DNA of 38,868 bases from Metamycoplasma orale ATCC 23714 (lineage in GTDB: Bacteria; Bacillota_I; Bacilli_A; Mycoplasmatales; Metamycoplasmataceae), in NCBI RefSeq assembly GCF_000420105.1, contig NZ_ATUH01000010.1, positions 1 through 38,868 of the forward strand, written 5' to 3'. Positions 10,598 through 21,910 of this stretch are shown in pieces (the stretch's first letter is position 1; every line of letters begins with the position of its first letter). The position numbers and the translations under genes are program-made. The notes beneath the pieces are model-generated. The model was not told the DNA's origin, ran no database searches, and saw only the letters and a list, made by a program, of their open reading frames with translations.

Positions 10598-10986
10598 GGG
10601 GGTGTACTGGCTTCGACAGACATCTAAGTTAATATATTGCAGTGGTCTGGTAAACCTTAAATACTACTAGGCTTTTTTAAACGGAAACGAAGAAAAAACC
10701 GAAGATCAAGTTGTTGATCTTAACTTTGTGGCTATGTCACAAAGCCAATCAAATCTAGTATTCGCTTAAGTAATACTAGTCGATTCTCTGTATTGTCCTA
10801 TATAGAGTAAGTCGTTGTAAGGACTTGATATTAATTATTCTAACTACATTAATATGACATTTAAGTTAGGCTATTTTGTTAAGCTTTTTATTTGAATATC
10901 TTTAATAGTACATGCAAATAAATAAACTGTAGATTTATATTAACAAGGATGTGTGGACCGGGGTTCAATTCCCCGCATCTCCACCA
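10598..10986 (+). ncRNA. ssrA: Transfer-messenger RNA (tmRNA)
   Basis: 389-nt tmRNA that rescues ribosomes stalled on broken messages and tags the unfinished peptide. The 5' end ggggguguacuggcuucgac is the classic tmRNA start; GGGGGTG (10598-10604) pairs with CATCTCC (10976-10982) as the acceptor stem with G-U wobbles. The 3' end has the T-arm cgggg-ttcaatt-ccccg and an encoded CCA (10984-10986). The Ala-tRNA-like part is split by the internal mRNA section and pseudoknots, as in standard one-piece tmRNA. A T-rich run directly after the CCA likely ends transcription. Confidence 0.97.
10683..10769 (+). other. tmRNA proteolysis-tag reading frame
   Basis: Open frame inside ssrA from GGA (10683) to TAA (10767-10769), giving a 28-residue tag that begins GNEEKTEDQ and ends SQSNLVFA. 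The hydrophobic V-F-A end is the mycoplasma counterpart of L-A-A and is expected to be read by Lon, since mycoplasmas lack ClpXP (family knowledge). The exact resume codon is inferred from position and frame, not proven. Confidence 0.75.
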
Positions 10987-11060
10987 TTTTTTTTATTTTA
11001 GTAATTTCTTCATAGTTCTTAATCATAAATACAAAGTATTTATATGCAAAAAATATAATT

Positions 11061-11097
11061 AAAAAAGAGACTATTTTTTATTAATAATCTCTTTTTT
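11061..11097. terminator. Shared terminator between ssrA and hpt
   Basis: aaaaaagaga (11061-11070) pairs with tctctttttt (11088-11097). The hairpin covers the last codons and stop of hpt on the minus strand and lies 75 nt after ssrA on the plus strand; A and T runs on both sides allow it to work in both directions. Confidence 0.6.
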
Positions 11098-11634
11098 AAT
11101 AACGCCTATGTAAGGTAACTCTCTAAGCTTTTCTTGGTAATCAAAGCCAAAACCAACGACAAATTCATCTTTAATGTCAAAACCATATTTATCTTGATTA
11201 AAGTCAACTTTTCTACCAGATTGTTTGTTTAGTAAAGTAAGAACTTTTAAGCTCTTAGGGTTTCTTGATTTTAATAATGCATATATTTTTTGCATTGTTT
11301 TTCCAGTATCAATAATGTCTTCGACAATTAAAACATCTTTGTTTTGAATGTCATTAGCTAAGTCTAAAATTATCTTAACAGAACCCGTTGAAGCTAATGT
11401 GCCTGCATATGAACTCACAGTCATAAAGTCTAATATGCATTCAACATTAACATTTTTTATAAGTTGAGCAAGAAATGGAAATGAACCTTTTAAGAGTCCA
11501 ACCATTATTAAAGACGAAGAATTTTTATATTCTTCATTTACTCACTCACTTAATTCTTTAATTTTAGATTCTAAAGTTTTTTGATCAAATAGAATGTATT
11601 CTATATATTTATTTTGTTTGTCCTTTGATTGCAT
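11071..11634 (-). CDS. hpt: Hypoxanthine phosphoribosyltransferase
   Basis: 187-residue purine salvage enzyme making IMP/GMP from hypoxanthine/guanine and PRPP. The PRPP-binding motif VLIVEDIIDTGKT lies at about residues 101-113 (two acidic residues then D-T-G-K-T), and the C-terminal FVVGFGFDYQEKLRELPYIG is the typical Hpt end that closes over the base. The ATG at 11634 restores the full N terminus across a TGA (Trp) that otherwise truncates the protein to residue 44; a purine-rich gaagaagaga precedes it inside the upstream gene. It overlaps the deoxynucleoside kinase by 26 nt, making a two-gene salvage operon. Confidence 0.93.
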
Positions 11635-12280
11635 TTTGTGTCTCTTCTTCAATTATTTTAACAGCTTCATTAAATACTTCTTTTTCTGTTTTATTGTTGG
11701 TATCAATTATAATATATTTCATACCAAATTTAGCAGCTATTTCTTTAAAAATAGTCAAATAATTTTCATGCAATTCCTTAAAATAATCTAGATTTTCGTT
11801 TCAGTTATTTATTTCTGATTCTCTTCCACGTTCAAAAATCCGTTTTTTAAATGTATCAAAAGTTATGTCAAGATAAATTGCAAAATCAGGCAATTCTTCT
11901 TTTGAAATAAGTTTTGAAAATAAAGCGTCATACGCTTCAAGATATTTCTTTTCTTTTTTAGAAAGTATTAATTTTGCAAAAATGTAATGTTCAACCGAAA
12001 AACGATCTAAAAATATATGATCTTTAATTTTGTCAAGTTTCTTTTCGTTAAATTCTTTAATAACATCTGCAAATTTTGCTGAGTGGTTTTCTACAATATA
12101 CGATTGAAAGCCGATAGTTAAATTGGGTTTGTTTTGATATAATCAATCTAAAAATGTATTGAAAACCTCATCATTTTCCTCAAACTCATGAAGCATTATT
12201 GACTTTTTATAATGTTTTGCCAACTTTTCAGCTAATGAACTCTTTCCTGCGGCTATCATACCGCTTACTCCTATAATCAT
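11609..12280 (-). CDS. Deoxynucleoside kinase (dAdo/dGuo kinase-like)
   Basis: 223-residue P-loop kinase. Starts MIIGVSGMIAAGKSSLA, with the phosphate-binding G-M-I-A-A-G-K-S at residues 7-14. The DRF tripeptide (family D-R-S/F) in HIFLDRFSVEHYIFAK and the Arg-rich lid KKRIFERGRESE mark the deoxynucleoside kinase fold that phosphorylates salvaged deoxynucleosides. Substrate (dA, dG, dC or T) cannot be set from the motifs. Ribosome binding site aaggag (complement of 12285-12291). Two TGA Trp codons occur. Neighbouring hpt supports a nucleotide salvage role in an organism that cannot make purines or pyrimidines de novo. Confidence 0.88.
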
Positions 12281-12427
12281 CTTTTTCTCCTTAAATTTAT
12301 AAAAATAAAAACAATATTTAAAATATTGTGATTTTATTTTACATTTATTTTTGCCATTTGTTTATAAAAAAATAAATATTTTTCAATGTTTCATGCAAAT
12401 TAAAAATATGAAAAAAGTAAACATTTT

Positions 12428-12436
12428 TGGTATAAT
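12428..12436 (+). promoter_or_regulatory. Extended -10 promoter of the giant-protein/opp operon
   Basis: TGG-TATAAT with TG at 12428-12429 and the hexamer at 12431-12436. No -35 match is visible at the right spacing, as usual in mycoplasmas. Expected start near 12443. Confidence 0.6.
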
Positions 12437-12450
12437 AACGAATATTTTAT

Positions 12451-12478
12451 AACTTAATATATTTAAATATATTAAGTT
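12451..12478 (+). promoter_or_regulatory. Perfect 28-bp palindrome in the 5' leader
   Basis: aacttaatatattt followed by its exact reverse complement, ending 4 nt before the ribosome binding site aaaggag (12483-12489). It lies downstream of the predicted start, so it can form a 5' hairpin in the mRNA or serve as a symmetric protein-binding site. No T tract follows, so it is not a terminator. Confidence 0.6.
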
Positions 12479-12496
12479 CTTAAAGGAGATAAATAT

Positions 12497-15400
12497 ATGA
12501 AAAAACATAAACTAAATTTAAAAACTAAAGTTTGACATAAGTATGTTATATCTTTAGGGTCTTTAGTACTAGCCACTTCAATTACTTTAGGTTCAATGTA
12601 TGGATATTCAAAATGTTCTGCAGATAGAACTGGAAGAAAAAATGAAACTGATCCATATTATTTAAAAAATAAGTTTGTGCAAACAAATGAAGCCAAACTA
12701 TATTTTGTTTCTGGAGATAAATCAGATAAGGTAGCTAATATTATTTATGATAAGAATTTCGGTCATGATGGTTGAAAAGTTCAAATTATTAAAAAAATAA
12801 AAAATCAGGTTGCGAAAAAAGAACTTGATTTGTCTGAATACATAAATAATTATTACAATGAAAACAAACACTACCCAATTTTAAATATTAAATATGGTTC
12901 ATTTGACTTTTTTAATGAATATTTAGAAGCTGTTAGCGCACAAGACTTTTTTGATTTTACAAGATGATTTATGTTTAATGTTTCTTGAGGACCAGAAATT
13001 ATAACATTGAAAGAATTTTCAATTGTTAAAGGTGTGGAAATGAAAGGTAATAGCATAACTTTAGGATCACACTCTGATCTTAATAAAGAATATATGACTA
13101 TTAAATTCTACCCTGATGCATTTTTTGGTACAATGGCGGTTTATTCAGAACTTAGCGGAAGAGGAAATGCTTCTGATGCTTTAGTTTACAAAATTAATAA
13201 TAAATTATTAACTAGCAACGAAATTAAAGACTTATTAAAAAATACTTCTGCATATAATGCTTATGCAAATATGACTAAAAAGGAAATTTCTGCATATTCA
13301 TTTAGAAGTATAGATGATATAAGAACTTTAATAGGTTCTAAAGTTTATGCTTTGAAAAAACCAAATTGATATTCTAATTTAGAAAATAATTCAATTTTAG
13401 ATTTAGAAAAATCTAGATTTGACCTTGCAAATGACTATTTAACTTTAATTAATGGTTCTAACATAAAAGAAGCAAAAACTAATTTAAAGGCAAAACTTGC
13501 TGAAAGTACTTCATTTGATAAATATAATTTATTATCTTCCGTAGATTTTAATTCTTTAGAAGAAAAAGTAATTGCTGAGGTTTCTATTGAAACAAATTCA
13601 ATTTTTAATAATAAATTTAAAGAAAATTATTTGAGAATTTCGTTCGCTGACGGCTCATATTATAATTTATTCGCTTCAATGACTGATTTCAAGCAAATAA
13701 CAGGCTCAGCTCTAAAAACTGAAACTAATGATATTAAAAATATTTTTAATATTGATAAGGCTATTGAATTTGCTAAGAACACTTATGAAAAGGAAAATGT
13801 TAGATACAATCAAACATTTCCTTTAATAAATGACAAACTTAAAGAATTTGAAAGTCAATTGAAATTCAACGAAGATGACTATACAAATGGTAAGAAAGAA
13901 CTAAATGATCTAAAAGTTGTAAAAGAAAAAGAACTAAATGATTTAAAACTAACCGATCCTACTTCTGCTCAAATTCCAACCTTAGAAGCAGACTTAGCTG
14001 AAATTAATAAAGATTTAACCGCTCTTGAAGTAACTTACACTAAAACTAAAACTCAATTAATTGCTAAAAAAGATAATTTTATTTCAAAAAATATTACTTT
14101 AAAAGCAAAACTTGAGGCTATTAGTAAAAATTATTCTGAATTAATTTCATCAACTACTGAGCAAAATGGCAATATAAAAGCAAAAGAAGAATACGCTAAA
14201 AAGATTTTTGAACTTGCAAAATCCTTACAAATTACTGCATCAGGTATTTTGCAATCTTTAAGTTTACCTTTAAAAATTGATGACAATGACTTATTAAGTG
14301 AAGAAACCACAATAAGCATTTATCATGTTGATTTAGCATATTTACCTAACCAATTAATATCTAGAGACTCTTTAAGATTGATTAGTGAAACTAATTATTT
14401 AAATTGAAGAGATTTCTTTAATATTAAAAACTTTACAAATAGTGCAACAGACGAAAATGAATTTTATATATATTCTCCTCATTTTAAATCTTTTGTTGAA
14501 GAATGAAATAAAAAACATAATGATGCAAAAGTTAAATTGAATTACAATGAATTAATTAATGATATTGAAAGAATAAAAACTGAAAAGCAAGCTATAGATA
14601 AACAATTGAGTGAAATTGATGCCGAATCTAAATCATTAGAACAAAAATCATTTGGGTATATTTATCTTGAACTCAAAGAAGCATTTTTAGATAATGAAAC
14701 TGAAGAAAAAGATTGAAATATAAAAAACTTTATAATGCCGGGTACTGAATTTGCTAATTCCCCATTAATTACTCAAAAAGATTGAGGAGATTTTTGTGCT
14801 GTTAACTTTGAAAATTTAGATGAATATTTAAAAATTGTTAAAACTAGATGAGATCTTTTTTACAATAAATACTCTTCATTTGTTATTACTCATAAAGATT
14901 TAGCTAAAGAAATAGAAGATGCTAGGGTTGAAATGGAAAAACAAAAGGAATTACACCCTAATTGAACTACTGATTGAGATGAATATGCAAAAATAAAATC
15001 TTATATTGATGCATATGAAGCTAAATTAAAACAATGAAAGGATTTAAAAGCAACAAATCCAAATTATGTTGATTATGTTGATGTAAATAAAATTGCTGAG
15101 TTTAATGAAGCACTTAATAATGTTTTAGCAAAATCTTTAGAACATAAAGATAAAAAAGAAAATTATTTTGACCTTAAAAAGAAATCACTTCAAAAAGATA
15201 TGGAATTAAGATTAATTAAATTTAAATTTAATTACTTAACAAATATTGTTAATAGAACTGATAAAAATATTCAAGATCTTTATTTAGAATATATCAAAAA
15301 ATTTGAAAACGAAAAAGCTAATTTACAAATTTTTATTGATGAATATATTACTAATTTAAAAAATAACTTTGATTTGAAACAAAAATTAATACTTGAAAAA

Positions 15401-18400
15401 GTTAAAAATGAAAAAGATATTGAAATTATTACTCAACTTTTGAATAAATCAGATGCAGACGTTCAAAAATCTAAAGATATTTTACAATTTGTAAAAGATA
15501 AAAATACATTTGAAAAGAAGGCCAAAGATTTAGAAAAAGAACTCATTAATTTAAAAATTGCAGAATATACGGACTCAATATTAGAAGATATTAATGATAT
15601 TTTTCCAACTACCCATGCAGAATTAGTTGAAGACTTTGCATTAGCTGACAAAAACAATGATAAACTCACTAAATACGATAGTGAAAATCAAAAGTTATTA
15701 AAAACAGCTAAAGATCAACTTTTAGCATATGCACAATTTGCTGATAGCAATATTTTTAAAATTAAAAATGCAAATAATGATATTTATACTAAATTTAAAA
15801 ATATTAAAAAGATGGTTGAAAGTATATCGGATGACTGGACTATGACAGAAAATGAAACTGAACTTAATAGTTCTAATTTTAACTATGCCGAAAACTTAAT
15901 TATGTTTTCTAAAAAAGCTAAGGCAGCAATGGAAGAATGTATTACTGACATCGCGCCTTTGATTACTCAATTAAACAAAATTAAAGCAGATACTGCAACA
16001 AAAATTGCTGATGCAACTTTAGATCCAACAATAAAACAAAAATACACAGATTTTCACAAAATAATCGATGATCAAATTAAAGAACTTAATAAAAACAAAA
16101 GCACAATGAATAGCTTTATTGATGACTATTACGTTCAAAAAATTAATGATTTAATTACAAAATATGATACTGTTACAGCAAAGCCTGAAATTGTATCAAA
16201 ACAAAATGAATACAATCAAGCTTTAAATGATGCAAAAGAAAAGCAAAGAGTTATTGATGAATACAAAGCTTTAGGCATTATTGAAGCAAATGAAGATCAA
16301 CTAGCTTTATATGATAGTTTTAAACAAAAAATTGCTAATATAACTTTATCTAATCAAAAATTAGAAGAAGCTCTTGCTAAAGTAAATGGAGCATGTCCTG
16401 AAGAATTTAGCAATAGAACTACTTCAACTTCAGAATTACTTAACATTATAAAAAAAATTAATGATAGAGAATATGAATTATTAAATAAAAATAATTCAGA
16501 TTTTAGTACTTTAAGTACTATTGAAGAAAAGTTAGCTAATGCGGAAATTCAAAATTTAGTTGTTTCAATAACAACCGAAAAAATAAATAATGATATAGAA
16601 AATTTAATTGCAGAAATTAATGGTTACAAAAAAGTTTATTTAGAGGATTTTGAAGAATTAAAAAATACTGAAAAATCATTATTTGAATATGAACTTAAAT
16701 TATTGGAACTTGAAGCAATTAAAGAAAAGATTAATACTGATCCTACATTATTAGCAGAATTAACATTAATTGAAAATGAATTAAATAATCAAAAAGCGAT
16801 TTATGAAACTAATTTTGCAAGTTTATTAACAAACTTACAATCTTCATATGATGATTTGATTGAAAAAATTTCAGAATATCAAACAAAAACCCAAACCTTA
16901 AAACAATTAAATAGTCAGTTATTTGAAAAACTAAATGATTATTATCAAAAATCATCTGCTATAACTAATAAATATTTAAATAATGAAATAAAAAATATTT
17001 CTGAATTTGCAAAAATGATTTCAGATTTTGAAAATAATAATTCAGAAATATTTAATGAAAAATTTGCACTTAAAGCCTTAAAAGATAAAGATATTACTTT
17101 ATTGGACGCAACAAATAATTTTAAAAATAGTTTTTCAAATTATGCAAATGTTAAAGAAAATCTAAAACCCAAAGTTAAAAGCACAATAGAAGCAAAATTA
17201 GCTATCAGTAAAGAATATACATTATTTGAACAAAAAATAAACTTTGCTCAAGCATTAATAAATGATAATATTGCTTTATTTAGAAAATATAATTCAGAAT
17301 TGGCCGAATTGAAATCACTTTTATCTTCTCCTTCATTAGACCCCGCTCAAAGACAAGCTATTCAAGATTTAATTAATGAAACTGAAGATAAGATTAATGC
17401 AATTAGAACCAAAGTTCCACTTATTCAAGCACAAGGTCTTGATGCTCAAAATAAATTTAAACTTATATTAGATGGTATTGGCGAAGAAAATCTTTTAGAT
17501 TTAAGAAAATTAAATTTTGCTTTAGATATAGAAAAAGCAAATTACTATAATAGTTTTAAAGAATTTGATGATTATGCAAATGAAATTAAACAAACAATTT
17601 CAAATAAAGTTAGTCTTGCAAATCCATATGATAAATTAAATGACAAATTATTTAATGGTTTAACATCATCTTTACTTTTAAATAAAAAATTATTAATTGC
17701 ATCTGAAATAAACAAAGAATATAATGCAGATAGTAAATATAATGAAATACTTACTGAAAATGATTTAATAGTTGCTAAAACTAAAATCGAATTACGTGAA
17801 AAATTAATTAAGTTAAACTTAATTAATAAAGATACTTTGGAAAATGACCCCATATTAACTCAATTTACAAGAAAAGTAAGTTTACAAAATATTAATAAAG
17901 AAAATACTAACTTATTGCTTTCGTTTGCCGAAAAATCAAAAGTTGAAGAATCATTTGCTTCATTTAGTGGATATAGTGATAATATCCTAAAAGTTTCATT
18001 TAATGCTAATAATTCAATTGCTACTAAAAAAACAAATGAAATATTTGCTTTACTAGGATATAAAAAAGTTGTTCTTCCTCGTTTGGTTCGTGAAGAAGGA
18101 GATATTAAAGATAGTCACGGAAATATAATTAAAGGATATTCATTATTTAGTGATGGATATGAAAACTTATTAGATGAATTACTTGATAAAGTTCCATATG
18201 CTGCTGAATGATTAGAAGGCGAACACATCGAAAAAACAATTGATAATAATGGTGTGATTAAATATGAACTTAAAAACGGTAAATATTTAGGCTTTACTAG
18301 AGATAGCCGTGTAGGTCTTTGATCTGTACTCAAAGCAACTAATCCTGATTTTAAAGGAATATCTATAGATTTTCTTAAATTTGTTGCTGCCCATGAATAT

Positions 18401-21400
18401 GGACACCATATGACTTTAAATGGCGCACAAAACTTGGGAGATAAAGGAAAAGAAAATAATCCAATATTTGTTTCGGCTTTAACTCCAGGTGCAACACCAG
18501 GGATAACTAATTATTACAATAAAGAAGCTCTCGACCTTTATTTAAAAGCTCGTACTAATTTATTATTAACAACTAGAACTTATTTAAATGGCAAATATAT
18601 TATTGATAAAAATGGTGAATATCCATCATTTATTTATCCGCACCTTGATGGCTCAGGTAATTTAGTTTATGACCCTGCAATTGGCGAGGAAAAAGAAGAA
18701 GACATTTGAGGAACAAAAATAAGTGACCCAGATATTCTTAAAGCACTTAAAAATCAACGTCGTCGTTTCATTCAAAATTTTGAAGGAATGAAAAAAGCTT
18801 TAGAAGAAAGAAGAAAAGTTTTAGGATTTAATGATCCTAATAAAAAAGGTATTTCTTTATTTGATATTTGATTATCAAATGCTTTGGATACTTATTCAGG
18901 TACTTTAAACCCTACTGTAAAAGGTGAGGCTAAATACCTTGTATTTAATAAGACTAAAGGAATTTATGAATTTACTAAAGCATCTCTTAAAATACTTGAT
19001 GGTATATTAAAAGACGGTATGGGTAATAAGATTAAATTTGAAGAAGATGCATCGGGCAAAATTTCTGCAAAAATTGCTGATATTGAATATGTAAAACAAG
19101 ACCTTGATAAAGGTATTGAAGGTAAATTTATTGTTAAAGAAATATATGTATATGATAAAAATGGACAACCTGTAATTTCAACTTTATTAAATAGCGACTT
19201 ATATAAAAATAAAGAATATGGTCCTGAAGCAGTTCAATATGTATTAAACAAAATTGAAGAAATTCAAAAAAATATCGAAAGTTTAGTAGTTAAAGAATTT
19301 ATTATTAATGGTTGAGATGATTCTTCAACAACATTAAGTGTTGAACCTAAAATGTCAATTAATTTTACAAAAATGACTGATCTTGGTAAAAAAGCAGAAG
19401 AATATAACTCAACAAGAGAGTTTTATAAAAATTACATTAATGAAAGAGACTTTGCTTCTAAGCAAATGACTTCTAAATGAATTAATGACCCTGTTTATTC
19501 GTATGAAAATGGTAAACCTTATGGTAAATCGTTGCAAGAAGCATTAAGTGATTTTAATAGAGATGATTATTTCTGCAAAATTGATGATACAACAGTTGGC
19601 GCATTTACAAAAGCACTTGCAAAACTTATTATTAGCGGTGGATGACATTATTTAGCTACTCCTTATCCAACATCTTCCGGATTTGAAACATACATTAAAA
19701 GTACAAATAAATCTTATATTGCAAATGCTAATTTAGATTCTTCGTTTACTAATAACATATTGCATGAAGATCTAGGTTCTGCATTAGAAGAATTTGGTAT
19801 TGCTAAAGCATTAAAACCTTTACATATGATAGGTTATGAACTAGTTGGCAATAAAATAAATGAAAACTTATGATTAGCATATGATGCAGCTAATAAAATA
19901 GTTTCTAACTACAATGATCCAGGTAATGCTATATTTAATAAATTTATCAATATCAATTCAGTTAAAAAAATTAAACTTAATACTTCACTTCTTTCTAAAA
20001 ACATTAAAGATTCATTATTTAATTCGATATATTATAATGATGGAACTCAAACTCTTTATGGCGAAGACATTGAATTTAATGATATTGCAAAATGATTTGA
20101 ATTTGTATCACTTGATTTAGAAAAAGCTGTATATGATGCAACCAATCATAAAGTAAATTGAGATTTAGATTATGTAAAATCTAAGTTTAGTCTTGCTTCA
20201 TTTAAAAGAAGTTTAAAAATAACTTTTGCACAATATGAGAATACTTTAAACGATGAAGATAAAACTAAAATAAGATATTTAATTGAACAAGCTTCTGATC
20301 AAGAAGTAGCAAATGAAATTATTGATCGTTATTCTAAATCTAAACTAGCAGCATTTACTAGCGCATTTAATTTAAAAGATATTCAAACTAAAAACTTATT
20401 CTGATTATTTGATCAAAAGATTGGTTTTGGCGCTTATAAGACTGATAAATTTAATTTAAAAGACCCTGACTTATCTAAATTTGAATTTGATAAAGAAGCT
20501 TTAGTTAAAGCCATAAAAGACTTTGCTACTGAAAACGATGTTAAAGAAGAAAATCTTACTAGCGTTGATTATTTAGTTTTAAGCAATAGAATTTCATTAC
20601 AAACTGAACAACTTTATGCTTGTTTAGTAAATAATAGATTTAGTTTAATTGATATATTAATGACTTTTGTAAATGGTGTATTTAAAAAAGTTTCGCCTAG
20701 TCAAGATGCATTAAATTACTTTAATTCAAAAAATGAAAGAAGATTTAATGAATTCTTTACTGACTATACATATAACTTTGCCGAAGTTATTAACCGTGAT
20801 AACTTACAAATTACTTATACTCCACCTACAACTGAATTTGGTAATATGCCTTCATTTTTAAGTGGAATTAGTGAAAGCACTACTGGACTTGAATATGTAG
20901 TTGATGCTACATATACTAAGAAATGGCTGGATGCAGTTATTAAATTTGATAATAGTAGTAGGGATAATAATAAATCACTTGTCGATGCTATACTAAATTA
21001 TAATAAAGCTAAAAATAAAGAATATGAAAATTATGCTAATGCTTATAATCTAAAAAATAATCCTATTACCTTGTCAAATAAAGATGATTTTAGCAATGGA
21101 CATACATTTAGAAACTCATATTTTGGTCAACTTCAAATTAATAATAATGGTTGATTTAAAGATAGATGATATCGTGAATTCCTTGACTTTAAACTTTATG
21201 ATGACCAAGGTAAAGATATTCAAGATGAAACTATTAGAATAAAAGATCTTGAAGGAAATAGAGTCGAAAGTCGTGCAAGAGCTTATTGAGAATATTACAT
21301 TCAATCACAAGGTGTTGGAAAGCGTTCAATGAGCGGAATTTGAAGAGACAAAGACAAAGATGCTATTGCATTTTATGGGTATATTCCTAAACATTTAGCA

Positions 21401-21898
21401 GATGAACATGATATTAAATATTTAGCATTTAAAGATAAAAAAACAGGAAAAATTACAACAGTTGCTTTAAATACTAAAGATAGTAATAATATGTTCTATT
21501 ACAAAGAACAAAATATTAATAATGAAAATATTGCTTTAGAAGATAAGAAAAATAATACAAATAATGCAAGACATTATTTAGCTCAAGAAAAATACATTTG
21601 AGAAGATTCTAAAGGAAACAAAAAAGCAGGTGTTGGATTTGTATCTTATGCTTCTGATTATATAATAGCTTCTAAATACAAAAACGCATTATTATTACCT
21701 GGGCATGAATATGAAATATATTTTGCTTCAGATGCCTCAGGAACATTTGCATGTGAAGTATTTTTAGGCAATACTGAATCAATTTCTGAAAATGGTAAAA
21801 CATTTTCACAAGCCCCTACATCAATAAGACAAGAAAAACAAACTGATGGAACTTACAAAATAATTTTAAAAGTTCAAGATCAATTTAATATATTCTAA
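12497..21898 (+). CDS. Giant PDxFFG-type exported protein with HEYGHH metallopeptidase-like motif
   Basis: 3133 residues, 9.4 kb, rejoined across many TGA (Trp) codons; no TAA/TAG interrupts the frame. Residues 16-38 are one hydrophobic segment (KYVISLGSLVLATSITLGS) after a basic start, so the protein is exported or anchored with its bulk outside. Cys40 (YSKC) is not a good lipobox. PDAFFG at 206-211 matches the mycoplasma family named after P-D-x-F-F-G. Residues about 430-1750 are dominated by Lys/Glu/Asn/Leu-rich long coiled coils. HEYGHH at 1966-1971 fits the HEXXH zinc-protease signature, preceded by a hydrophobic FLKFVAA helix as expected in zincins; the third ligand is not identified. 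Residues 2000-3133 look globular and lack Cys-rich or repeat structure. Strong ribosome binding site aaaggag. oppA starts 12 nt later. Function is inferred: surface protein, possibly a protease feeding the peptide importer. Confidence 0.85.
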
Positions 21899-21910
21899 AA
21901 AGGAGTAAAT

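Larger units (their letters stand above)
12281..12496. promoter_or_regulatory. Divergent control region between the kinase and the giant-protein/opp operon
   Basis: 216 bp without genes. It holds the minus-strand leader of the kinase (with an imperfect palindrome caatattt-a-aaatattg at 12312-12328), an extended -10 for the plus-strand operon (12428-12436) and a perfect 28-bp palindrome (12451-12478). A possible minus-strand -10 (TAAAAT near 12340-12345) is weak. Confidence 0.55.

Noticed and set aside
11594-11791. Plus-strand ORF antisense to hpt and the kinase
   Set aside because: Phe/Ile/Tyr-rich mirror of two well supported genes on the other strand.
12545-12620. Lipoprotein signal in the giant protein (Cys40)
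   Set aside because: The residues before Cys are Y-S-K, not a lipobox; a simple signal or anchor helix is more likely.
13830-17900. Tandem sequence repeats in the giant protein
   Set aside because: Lys/Glu/Leu/Asn-rich coiled-coil pattern gives a repetitive look, but no exact repeated unit was found.
19914-20120. 68-residue plus-strand ORF inside the giant gene
   Set aside because: Out of frame with the long gene, low-complexity composition, no ribosome binding site: a shadow.
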